Source: Echria macrotheca
Lineage: Eukaryota; Ascomycota; Sordariomycetes; Sordariales; Schizotheciaceae
Assembly: GCA_030411725.1 (NCBI GenBank)
Contig: MU839848.1
Span: forward strand, 124,001-188,000
Reading direction: 5' to 3'
Length of the DNA stretch: 64,000 nucleotides
The position numbers and the translations under genes were made by a program. Positions 22,401 to 33,401 of the stretch are shown piece by piece (positions within the stretch are counted from its first letter, which is position 1; the number at the start of each line of letters is the position of its first letter). The notes beneath the pieces are model-generated. The model worked only from the letters and a program-made list of their open reading frames with translations, did not search any database and was not told the DNA's origin.

Positions 22401-24783
22401 ACCACCCGCGATCGCTCGTTCCGCTTCGCGACCGCATCCGGCGGATGGGCACTATGATCAAGCTCCTGTGGCACACGGAAGTATCGATCCGAGATGCCCT
22501 CCGCACACCCATCTTCTAGGTCCTCATATGGAGCATCCGATCCCCATGTCGATGCCGCCGTATGGGTTCCCTCCGCCTCTGATCTACCCGGAACCGATGC
22601 AGGCTGGTGGAAGTCCTCCAAGTATGCCAACAATTCCCCGTCAGCTGTCAGATCAGCAATCCCATGATTCACTGCGGCCCCCTACAGTCAGTGCTCACAT
22701 CTTCTATCTGACACCGAATGGACCAACGGGCCCGTATCTTGTTCAGGTACCGGCGCCTGCTCACCTTCTTCCCCATCCTGGTTTCCCCTGCCCACGTGGG
22801 CCTGAGCCCCAGATGTTGCCTCCTCAAACCGGCGAAGGCGCCGGGATGCACCAGGAACACCAGCGCGCCCTTCAACAGCGGCCGAGCGTTGCCACTATGC
22901 CGCCGCCGCTCGCGATGCCTAACCCTGCGATTTGTACAATGCCAGGGATCATGGAAGCTGAAGAGGGTCGGGAGGTCACGCATCCCAGCGAGACAGCTTC
23001 CAAGGGACTCGAGGTGACTACACAGGATCAGGCTGATATGAGGAAAGAGAAACCTCCTGGAAAACCGTATCCGGGGGTTGATGGGACGGCGGCCGAACGG
23101 CCGGCTACAATCATTGCAGAAAATCAACATGAGGACAGCCTCCAAGTCACCGCCCAAGAGTTTGCACCGGAAAGCTTGGGTGGTCCATCGCATGGCGGCT
23201 CTGCAGGCCATACTGCTTCTAACTCTTCGGCATCGTCGCGCTCCCATCTCCCCTCCCAGGATGTTAGACTGGAGCCCAATTTCATCGAAGAGAGAAATGG
23301 CACAGTTATTCGCCGCCACTATCAACACCATAACCGACTGCCGGTAGCATGGGAGTCCCATGCTCCTGATGGTTCTACTTCCCTTGAACACCAGGCTGCC
23401 TCTGCAGATCATCAAAGCGCACAAAGGTTCACAAGCCCTCCGGTTCCCCCGCCGTGTCCCTCATCCCTCGAGATTCACCAGGAAGTACGACACAATCCGA
23501 TGTATCAGGATGCTTCCTTGATTCCTCAGGTGGACAATGAAGACACCCAACTCAGCAACAAGACAAAGAAACCCAAGAAGAAGTACAAGCATGGTTCTAA
23601 CTCTAGGTCAGCCACACCAGTTCCACAAGAAGGAACTCAACCCGGAGTTGCTGCTGGAACTCCTGCCCAGGAGGCCTCAGCTGTCGGTGAGACTGGTCAA
23701 AACAAAGGTCGGAACCCATCGAAACTTGCACAGAGCTCGACGATCGGTGGAGTTGCCGCAGGGAGTTCTTCGAAGCCTGTACTTGGCACCATCGCCCAAC
23801 CGACTGGTGAAAACAACACGGTAGCCGTCATCGAGAAGGAAATTTCAGGCAAGTCAGCGCTTGGTGGAGCCTTGAGAGTTGGCAAGCAGCGCGGCAAAGG
23901 GGTAGCGCAGCTGGAGAATTTGTTCCGTCCCGATGAGCAGATCACGGCACACGGTCACGAAATCGCCCATCATACTATACCAACTGCGGCGAGAGCCATG
24001 CGGGCCGGAGAGAGCATCCAACCGGACATCAATTCACTTGGTCAAGCGACCAACATTCATGGCAGCTTCAAGGGCCTTTCGAGGACATTTGACCCTTGGC
24101 CTCGTGGACCTTCACCCCCAAAGGTTACTGTCCAATCTCCGGGAACCGTGGAGAACATGTTGAGCGAGAATCTCCGTGTCAAGAACTCTAGCCAGCGCCC
24201 ATCAGCAACTTCACAGCACACGAGCGAGTAGGTTACTTCCCTCTGATTGCAGACGATTTTGGTCTCATCCATTCCGATGATTGTGTGCATTCCGGGCTAA
24301 CATGATCACAGCAGTTTCTTCACAGCTCAGTCGCGTCAATCCTCCCAAAAGGACTTGTCTACCACCAGAAATGAGCCAGCAGATGCGGATGTCTCTGAAC
24401 CCGCGGGGTGGAAGGCCAGTCCCCATAACACCCCTCCCAAGGCTGCCGCCGGCAAGAGACCGCATTCACCAGCGTCAACCGCGACGATAGATCAAACCCC
24501 TGCTGTTGCTACACAGTTGGATGCAACAAAGGAGGCATCGAAGGCCGAAGGAAAGAAAAGAGTCGCTACAGATGATATTGCAGTGAACGAGCCAAAGGAA
24601 GCCTTGTCATCTGTTGTGGGTGAGCAGCTCGTCGACCCTGTGGTGAGTGGAGAGGCAGCCGCCGAATTAGTCGCCGATGGTGGCAGTACGGTGGCAGAAT
24701 CCAGCACAAACCAAGGCGGCGGGAACAAAAGGAACAGGTGGAAAAAGAAGAAGAAGGGTGGCAAGAAACTGAGCCAACCCTGA
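19471..24783 (+). CDS. Large RRM-containing protein with basic C-terminus, function unknown
   Basis: I reconstruct five exons: 19471-19482, 19603-20524, 20680-21526, 21585-24227 and 24315-24783, giving 1630 residues; all junction phases agree. The first exon is least sure (ATG in a CACCATG context, but a weak GTTCTG donor); otherwise translation would start at the ATG at 19690. Residues 1-300 look globular and Trp/Tyr-rich (DAHDLWYKGAWNLWQLVLC). Residues about 540-605 resemble an RRM (SVYVRRINPNIS, then LGEIQFIKYFEN, NWTAAMVTFTSADVP). A Cys cluster (CPCPRC) lies just before it. The rest is disordered and Pro/His/Gln-rich, ending in a Lys-rich tail (KRNRWKKKKKGGKK). RNA binding is a reasonable inference; the biological role is not known to me. 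Confidence 0.78.
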
Positions 24784-26490
24784 GCACACTTCTTCAACTC
24801 GAATCGTCAGCCAGCCAGCAAGTTTCCAGACATAAACTGCTGTCATATTGGCGACCTGCAGCATTTTGCTGCCTCGATACCAGCATATTCTACATCCCCA
24901 TTTCACGCCACACTCCAGCAGGCCATTCGCCGGTATCACGCTCCTCGGAGACAAACTGGCATCGCCGATACCACGTCGACATAATAACACCGGCACAACG
25001 CCGATCCGTTGCCGTGGTACAGTCGCTGAGCACTCAATGTGTGTCACTAGGCACAGCTGTTCGTTGCTCGTGCTCGATGTTCCTCGGATGTGGCTCTTTT
25101 TTCACCCCCTCACTTTCGGATCTCACGTTCACCGACCTCACTTTCACCAACCCCAAAGGTGGTTCAACTCGTGAACCTCCCTTCAAGATTTTCTTTCAGA
25201 GATCAGACTTTAATTTTCACAGCGGCCGGTATGGAAAGAGCTATACTCTTCCCTTTCCGCTGTATATTGACCGTACCCGGCGTCACTGGTTGATCCGGAT
25301 ATGGAATCACTTTCCTTCACGGAGCGCGGCGTCAGGTTTGGGAAAACGGCATGGAGTTTAGAAGGAAGGAGCTTGGGTTACTGGGAGCCGGACTGGGATA
25401 GATAAAAATGGGCTGGGCATGATTTGTTTGGCAATGGCGTTTGCCGGGATATGATACCCCTCATGGATGATACCCCTTTCCTTTTCTCAGCATACTCTGG
25501 GTGTGTTCTTTTTCTCTGGTCTCTTTGGGGTGTTTTCCGGAGATGGCGCTTTTTCCTGGATGGGGTGATTCATTCGGTCACGTATCTAGTCTGATAGTTC
25601 TTTCTCGTAATGTCATTTTGTGCTGGTTCGGTACGTTTTGTGAGATGCCCGCGTGAGTGATTGTGGTTTGGGATGGTGATTCCGCAACGACGACCTTGAA
25701 GAATCCATCCGCGAGCACTGGATTCGAAGAGATCATAGCTGATTTGTGCAACAAGGGGAGCCCACACCAGTGATGAAAGTACGTGACAAGGTGAGCTTTA
25801 GAACCTAAGAGATGACCAGTTACTAGACTAGAAAGGAGGTCTCGTTCTTGTTGCAATGTTCGAAATCGTCTCTAATTTTCCTGTGGTATTTGGGTATTTG
25901 GTTCTAATAAGCATCCTTCCTCCCGATTCTCCTCACCACATACGAGTGTTCAATCGAACTGTGTACATCCTTCCGCCTGCGATCCAGGGACCCGCGACGG
26001 TAACCAAGCTGGGCTGGCCTGGCTGGAGACCGGCTTGAAAACCGCTGTTTCCCATACAAAGTTCAGTTACTTTGGTCGTGTGGCGCATTGACTTGCTGTG
26101 TGGGTGGGTGCCGGGATTTTGTATTGTCTTGTTGGGTGGACCACAGTACCTAGGTAGATTAGTTCCAAGACTGTTTTCGACAGTGCGCAGTAGACCTCTA
26201 ATTAGACAGGGATATGGGAATCCTTATATAATGGGCGAGACTACCTTGCAGGATGAAAAGGTACGTGATGATTGCGACCAGACTTCCCAAAGTAACCTTT
26301 GCATGTGGCTACAAAAATGATACCTAACACATCCGACAAACGCCAGGCCAATGCGAATCAGTCATGCGTCTCCACGCCCTCCACAGGACTTGTCTCTTTC
26401 CCCACCCCTTGCCTGTTCCTATACATATTGTTTTGTACAAGTACATCCATCTCTATCCATCTTCGCTAGACACTGCTCCCAGATGGAGAC
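24784..26490. other. Intergenic region between convergent RRM and VMA11 genes
   Basis: About 1.7 kb between two stop codons, so probably 3' UTRs plus spacer. Sequence becomes less GC-rich. No ORF here has a recognisable motif. Confidence 0.4.
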
Positions 26491-27275
26491 TCAACCCCTG
26501 CTCTTGGTGTTGAGGATGAGCGCGACGATTAGGCTATACCGTTGTTAGTATTACGATAAACAGATTGAACACGGGGTTCATCATACCCATAGAGACCGAG
26601 AACTTCACCGAAAATAAGGATCAGAACCATGCCGACGAATATGCGCGACTGAAGCATGTACGACCTGACGCCCTTGTCGCCTACGATGCCGATGCAATAC
26701 CCTGCCGCTAGACCCGTCAGGCCGACGGATAGTCCAGAGGCCAAGTGAAGGAAGCCACTGCAGAGCGCCGCCCGTGTCAGAACTCGTCGTCGTCGTCGGG
26801 TTTTCAGGGGGAACGTACTTGAATAGACTGTAGTGGGAACCTTGTGACGGAGGGGAGAGATCCTGGGCTATCAGGACCGAGATGACGAGGGAGTAGACGG
26901 CGATGATGCCGGACATGATGACGGGGATTAGGCACTTCATGATCAGATCGGGCCGGAAGGTGCCGACGCCGGCGATGCCCATGCCGGACTTTGCGGTGCC
27001 GTATGCGGCTCCCATGCCTATTGACAGTCCAGTGGTCAGTTCTTGTTCGGTCTACGCCGGGGGGAGCGGGATCGAGAGATTCGTGATCAAGTCGCGCAGT
27101 GAGGCGGAGGAGGGACAGCAGAGAGGAACATACTGCCAAATATCATGGCTGCCGCGATACCGCCCTGCGCAAGACATAGTTAGCATTTGCAAGGTCGCCA
27201 GCGTGGGGGTTTCGGTTGTGGACGTACCATCCCGATGAAGGGCGCGAACTTGGGACTCAGCTCTGACTCGGCCAT
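26491..27275 (-). CDS. VMA11: V-type ATPase proteolipid subunit c'
   Basis: Five exons on the minus strand (27228-27275, 27134-27164, 26819-27017, 26587-26757, 26491-26533) give 163 residues with every phase matching. Four membrane helices in two hairpins are visible: GAAYGTAKSGMGIAG in the first half and GYCIGIVGDKGVR in the second. Glu144 in ILIFGEVLGLYG is the proton-carrying carboxylate of the Vo rotor. The stretches GVGTFRPDLIMKCLIPVIMSG, SLFNGFLHL and a LILNT end are closer to yeast Vma11 (c') than to Vma3 (c). The c' subunit is found in fungi; it sits in the vacuolar membrane rotor ring. Four introns in under 800 bp, two of them splitting codons after the second base, are typical of this gene family. 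Confidence 0.94.
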
Positions 27276-28453
27276 GGCGGGCAAATGTGTGCGGTTCGAA
27301 TGGGGAAGATTTCGATGATCGCAGTTGCCTCCAGGCGGTAATAAGAGCGTTGTGGGGAGCTGGCCCGGTGGTTGAAGCTACTGTGTAGCGGTGCGAAGCT
27401 GTCTTCGATTCGACGCTTCGAGATGACGACCAACCAAGCTCGGTCCGTCGTGGTGGAGCTGGACTGGCCTGAGGTTGACTTTTGCACGTGTCTGGTCACG
27501 CTTATTAACTATGCCAAGCCGTGGCTACGTACCCCAACTGCGAGCAATCAGAAAAGCGGCCGGATAGGAACGTCAAGCACTTCTTGGAAAGGAGCGACAG
27601 GGGCCCTGCGGTGCCGGTCGGGATTCTGGGCATCCATGTCGCACAGCGAGATCCAGCACTGCATTTTTGATAGGCACGATATCCGTAACTTGGCTTTGTG
27701 GACTGAGATTCTAAAGGCTGCGCATCCATTGCAGATGCTTTGTTTTGGCGGCAGCACCATCCGTCCGCCGACTCCTTTCACATCCACAGATTCGAATCCC
27801 GAGGACTCCTTGAGGCCATTTACAGGCTATTTTGCTCCTCGCCGTGGGCCGTTCAGGCTCTTATCTCGCTCGAAATCCAGTTAGACAGGGGGGCTGTTAA
27901 ACTGCCCCCCCTTCCAGGCGTCGGGCCGGCCACCAACCAGAGGGCGCCCGGGCAAACCATGCTGCAACGCTGTGGCATTCTGGTGCATGCCATCGCAAAC
28001 CTTCATTTTCGCCGCCAGCTGCAATTGCTGTCCATGTTTTCCACGCCGAGCTCGAGGCAAGATCCGGGCTCCGCTACCGCCAATGCGTCCTCTGGGACAG
28101 TCGGCCTGATACCGAGACTGCCGCTGTGCTAAGCGTCCAACCCAGGACCCTGGCTGCGCCTTCGTTCCACCAAAAATTCTGTTGTTAGGGGCCTCCCCCC
28201 AATAACGTCACCTGCAGACTGCCACACACATACACGTCCGCCGGCCCGTCTTCTCCTCCCGCCAACCCCAACACGCTTCACGTCCTGCACCGTCGACAAC
28301 GGCGCGCCTTCACACGTCGGCCTCGCCTCATTGAGCTATTCTAGTCGGTTTGGTCGTAATCACCCGCCACGGCCCGCAGACGCCTCGGCATTCGGTGAGT
28401 TCGCTTTGGCTTTGACAACTTTCCCCCATCCTCCCATCCCCCCATCACCAGCC
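27276..28453. other. Divergent region VMA11 / ROM2-like gene, with probable 5'-UTR intron
   Basis: About 1.2 kb between divergent start codons. A GTGAGT donor at 28395 and a CACCAG acceptor ending at 28451, two bases before the ATG at 28454, mark a probable 57-nt 5'-UTR intron of the RhoGEF gene. A 170-codon ORF at 27372-27884 has no motif and is rejected. Confidence 0.5.
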
Positions 28454-31400
28454 ATGGGTGGAACGACGCCCCTAGAACCCGGGCGAGCCTCCGTGCTCAA
28501 GCCGGGCACGTCGCGGGAGACCCCCACGATCAGGAGGAACAAGAGTGCTGATTCTGGCGTGTACCTGCAGGAAATGGCCGACTACCAGCAGGACCGCATC
28601 CCACCGCCGCGAGGACAGTACGGTTCGACGAACAATCTCCAGCGAGATGCCGCCTTTTCCAACATATTCGGCGCCGCGCCACCGCCTGGCCGGTCGCAGA
28701 CTATGAATTCGTCGGTTCCCCCGCCCTCGGTGGTGTCAGAGGGCCGAACCCAGACCATGTCCTCGACCGTGTCGGGAATGTCGGGAATGTCCAATATGCA
28801 ACGGATGCCTCCGCCGAGGCCGATGCCGCCACAGGGGGGAGGATACTCGGATCCCATGCCGCCGCGCCCACGGCCGATGGACGGTAATATGGGCGGTGGG
28901 TATTATCAGGGCCAGCGATCGGCATCGGGCGGCCAAGTCCCCTCTCCGCAATATCTCCAACAACAACGGCGGCCGTATCCTGGCCAGATACCGCCTCAAC
29001 AAAGGCCGGGTCCTCGTTCGGATTCGATGCGGGGTCCCGCCCCCCCAGAGTTTTACAACAACGGGCCTCCACCGCCTAGAAACCCGGCACCACGGTACTT
29101 TCCCGGCGAACGGCCGCCGCCGGCAATGAATTCCGATCCCTACCGGTCCCAGTCGCTGATGAGCGCCCCGAGACAACAGACGTACCATCCTCCGCCGCAG
29201 TCCTATCAGCAGCAGCAATCCCCTGCGAATGCGTTTAGGCATGCCCAGTACAATCCGCCTTCGGCGCGAACAACGGCACAGGGACGGGTCGTGCCGGAGC
29301 GGCACATGGAGGATCGCTCGATGTCGATGACGGGCTACAGTTCACATGACAGAGACTCGCATCAGACCATGAGTGGGCGCGTTATACCGAACCGGAGACC
29401 ACCAGGCGTCGGTCCTACCCCGTCTGAACGTAGCCCGGGACCGCAAAGCAATGGCTATCCCCATGTCTACGCACCCGGCTCCCAGACGAGAACGGCCAGC
29501 TTGGGCTCGTCTGGCAATGATAGTGGCAGATCCATGTCCATGGCCTCGACTATTGCGCCGTCGATAGCACCGACGGAAAGGACCGATGCCACGCTTGTGC
29601 ACCGACCCTCGGTTTCGAATTCGGTAAGCAGCGAGCGCCCGCCCACTGCCAAGATCCGACCGCCGATCGTGTATCCCGCGCTCCTCTCTCGTGTTGCCGA
29701 GTGCTTCCAGCGAAAGATCGTAGTGGGGGACAGGACGAAGAACGAACTTACCTACAAGAACGCCTTCAGCGGTGCTGAGGCTGTTGATGTGCTTTCGTAC
29801 ATCATCAGGACTACGGACAGGAACCTCGCATTGCTTCTCGGCCGAGCCCTCGACGCGCAAAAGTTCTTCCACGATGTCACGTACGAACACCGCTTGCGAG
29901 ACTCGACGTATGAGATGTATCAGTTCAGGGAGAACCTGGCCGAGGACTCGGTCGAGAAGCCAACGGTCAATGGTGTATTCGTCCTGCTGTCGGAATGCTA
30001 TTCCCCCACGTGCACAAGGGATCAGCTCTGCTATTCGATTGCTTGTCCCAGGAGGTTGGAACAAGTGTCCCGGACGAATGGAAAGGCTAGTGCCGGCCTC
30101 AGGAAGGAAGCTACCCCGGTCAACGATGATGATGTCGACCAGACCGACGAGCAGAAACTCTGGATCAACACCGTTCCAAAGGAGATTGCGGACAGCACCG
30201 GAGACAAGGAAAAGAAGAGGCAGGAAGTTATCTCGGAGATCTGCTATACCGAGCGGGATTTCGTCAAGGACCTCGAATATCTTCGCGACTTTTGGATTTT
30301 ACCCCTCAGAGGGAAGATGGGCGTCCCGTCTTGCATCCCATCACAGCGTCGTGAGCGCGTAGTGCGCAACATATTCAGCAATATCATCGACAATCCAAGT
30401 ATCCATGCGGTCAGCTCCAAGTTCGCCAAGTCTCTCACCGAAAGGCAGCAGAAGAGTCCGGTCGTACATCACATCGGCGACATTTTCCTGCAATATGTGC
30501 CGCAGTTCGAACCATTTATCCACTACGGATCGAAACAGCTGGAGGGCAAGTTTGAGTTTGAGAATGAGAAGTCGATAAACAAGGAGTTTTCCAAGTTTGT
30601 CGACGACGTCGAGCGACGGAGAGAGTCGAGAAAGCTGGAGCTCAACGGATATCTCACCAAACCAACGACGAGATTGGCCCGGTATCCTCTTCTCCTGGAG
30701 AATGTTCTCAAATACACCGAGGACGACAACCCGGATAAGACCGACATCCCGAAGGCGTTGAAGCTGATCAGAGATCTGCTCAGCAGGGTAAATGCGGAAT
30801 CAGGCAAGGCCGAGAACAGATTCAACCTTCGACGGTTGCACGAACAGCTCAAGTTCCGCCATAACGAATATGTCGACCTGAAGCTGACGGAAGAAAATCG
30901 AGAAATCGTCTACAAGAGCCAGCTGAAGAAGACGCCGACGGAGCAGGCTGACATCACAGCGTTCCTGTTCGACCACGCCGTGCTCTTGGTGCGCGTGAAA
31001 CAGGTGGGCAAGACGGAAGATATGAAGGTCTACCGCCGGCCCATCCCGCTGGAACTGCTCTCGATCAAGGAGATGGAGGAAGTCATCCCTCAGTCCGGAG
31101 CAGTGAAAAGGACGTCGTCCAGCTTGCTTCCGGCCCTGCGCACGACCAACGAAGGGAAGAAGGGTGAAGGCTGGCCAATTACATTCCGACATCTTGGCAA
31201 GAACGGCTACGAGCTCGCTCTCTACGCTTCGAACCAGTCGGCAAGACAAAAGTGGCTTGAAGTCATCGATGCTGCCCAGCAGCGCGTGCGATCTCGGGCC
31301 GACTTCATCAATACCACGGTCCTCTCCTCTGGGTACTTCACGGGTCAGAATAAGGTCAACTGCGTCGTGCCATTTGACGGAGGCCGGAAACTCGCCATCG

Positions 31401-32474
31401 GGACGGACACGGGCATCTACGTCTCGGAACGCAAGTCCAAGGACAAGGATCCAACACCGAGACGTGTCCTCGAGGTTCCGAATGTTACCCAGGTGGATGT
31501 GCTGGATGAGTACTCGCTCTTGTTGGTGCTCTCCAATCGTTCGCTTTTCTCTTACCACCTGAGCGCGCTGGATCCCGAGCAGCTGCCTTCGACGAAGAAG
31601 GGCAAGAAGATTCAGAGTCACTGCAACTTCTTCAAGACGGGCATCTGTCTGGGGCGGCACCTTGTCTGCTGCGTCAAGAGTTCTGCGCTGTCCACTACCA
31701 TCAAGGTATACGAGCCGAACGACGCCATGTCGAGGACGAAGAAACAAAAGGGTCTCAGCAAGATGTTCAACCCCGGCGGCGACGAGCTGCGGCCTTTCAA
31801 AGAGTTTTATATCCCTGTCGAATCGTCGTCTGTGCATTTCCTCAAGACGAAGCTCTGTGTGGCGTGCGCGAGGGGCTTCGAGGTGGTTAGTCTCGAAACG
31901 CTCGAGACGCAATCGCTCCTGGACCAGGCCGACACGTCGCTTGACTTTGTCGCCAAGAAGGAGGGTGCGAAGCCCATCCACATTGAGAGGCTGGATGGCG
32001 AGTTCCTGCTCAACTATTCGGACTTTTCCTTCTTCGTCAACAGGAACGGCTGGAGGGCAAGACCCGAGTGGCAGCTTGACTGGGAAGGCACACCGCAGGC
32101 CTTTGCCCTTAGTTATCCGTGGGTGTTGGCGTTTGAGCCCAACTTTATCGAGATCAGGCACATCGGCAACTTGTCGGTGCACATTGTGCCGCACAAGAAC
32201 ATCAGGATGCTGCATACTAGTTCGCACGAGGTGAGCACTTGATTTCCCCGTGACATGCGAATGCGACCTTGTTAACACGGGACAGATTCTGTATGCGTAT
32301 GAGGACGAGCGTGGCGAGGATGTGATTGAGGCGATTGACTTTTGGAAGAGCCAGAGGAGATCGGAGGTTTATTCACAGAGCGCGATGACCCTGTCTCCGT
32401 CGCTTCCTCCGGTTCTGCCTCCGATTGGGAGTACCGGCGGCGGGAGGGAAGGATCTTCGCGAATGGGTCTTTGA
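28454..32474 (+). CDS. ROM2: Rho1 guanine nucleotide exchange factor, DEP-DH-PH-CNH
   Basis: Two exons, 28454-32230 and 32286-32474 (GTGAGC donor, GACAG acceptor), give 1321 residues. The frame extends upstream of 28454 but without an ATG, and the 5'-UTR intron ends there. Residues 1-400 are Pro/Gln/Ser/Arg-rich and disordered. A DEP domain spans about 405-491 (AFSGAEAVDVLSYIIRTTDR). The DH catalytic domain starts near 590 (VISEICYTERDFVKDLEYL) and ends near 790, including the helix NGYLTKPTTRLARYPLLLE. A PH domain follows (about 810-946), then a citron/CNH domain (about 952-1285). This architecture is that of yeast Rom1/Rom2, which activates Rho1 in cell-wall integrity signalling at the plasma membrane. 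The C-terminal 35 residues are low complexity. Confidence 0.94.
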
Positions 32475-32783
32475 GGCGTGGGTTGCGGGATGCATATAAG
32501 AATGGTTGCTTGCTTGCTGGGTGATCTTTTTGTGCTATTGGGCGGGGGCGAGTACTTGAGAGAATTTGTGAAGGGTTTTAATTACCACGGGGTTCTCTTT
32601 TTAATGTTGTTTTGTGTGTGTTTAGCCACGTTCACCTGAGGTTAGGTCTAAGTGCGTTTTGGAGTGGTGCTGTTCTTGTGTGTCTGACAACACATGAGTG
32701 GCGAGCCAGTAAACTCAGTATCATTGGTGTGTGTGTGTGTCCTCTGTGGTCTTTATATTTCTCTACCCTTGGTTTGATGGTAG

Positions 32784-32797
32784 CTAGCTAGCTAGCT
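32784..32797. repeat. Short GCTA palindromic tandem repeat
   Basis: A run of GCTA/TAGC units makes a self-complementary 14-base stretch in the 3' flank of the RhoGEF gene. Confidence 0.5.
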
Positions 32798-33159
32798 TGT
32801 AAGATGGCTTTTTGCGTGCTGGGTTGCTGGGTTGAGGAGCATATGGAATGGACAGGGGGCGAGGGAGGAGGGAGTGCGAGAGGTATTGAGGTATTGGACA
32901 TGCTGGGCAGGTCCTCCGGGTCCATCGCGCGAAGGCTAAATAGACTCCAGACTTTGTTTAATATTTTTCGTTGAGCGGTGTTTTTGATCTTTCTTGGTCC
33001 TCTTGGTGATTGGTTCTCTCTGTAGAGAGAGGGAGATGGAGAAGGGGGGAACCCGGGTTGTGTTGTCTTGACCGTAGAGTTAGTTGCTTGATAGCTGATA
33101 GCACACATCCTGAACCGTGAACTTCTGGATAGATTATCGAGGGTTGGTGAAACTCTTTG

Positions 33160-33160
<1 letters not shown>

Positions 33161-33229
<69 letters not shown>

Positions 33230-33256
33230 GTATCTATCTATGTATCTATCTATCTG

Positions 33257-33295
<39 letters not shown>

Positions 33296-33303
33296 GTCTA
33301 TCT

Positions 33304-33338
<35 letters not shown>

Positions 33339-33360
33339 TGTATATATATATATATATTTC

Positions 33361-33400
<40 letters not shown>
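33161..33400. repeat. Compound microsatellite (TC, TATC, TGTC, TA, TG units)
   Basis: About 240 bases run through five simple repeats in succession: (TC)n to 33179, (TATC)n with a few TATG and TGTC variants to about 33300, (TGTC)n to about 33332, (TA)n with a TTTC interruption, and (TG)n to 33400. The frame-open ORFs across it (repeated Ile-Tyr-Leu-Ser) are artefacts of the repeat. Likely length-polymorphic between strains. Confidence 0.97.

Positions 33401-33401
<1 letters not shown>

Noticed and set aside
21469..22512. 347-codon antisense ORF opposite the RRM gene
   Set aside because: Arg-rich shadow of the Pro/His-rich sense frame, no domain.
27280..27310. GGTTCGAATGG resembling a tRNA B box
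   Set aside because: No matching A box, acceptor stem or anticodon arm could be folded around it.
28331..28453. Upstream extension of the RhoGEF frame
   Set aside because: No ATG in the extension, and a GTGAGT...CACCAG intron appears to remove part of it.
30800..32278. 492-codon antisense ORF opposite the RhoGEF gene
   Set aside because: It overlaps the well-supported PH and CNH coding exon and has no motif; a shadow of codon bias.
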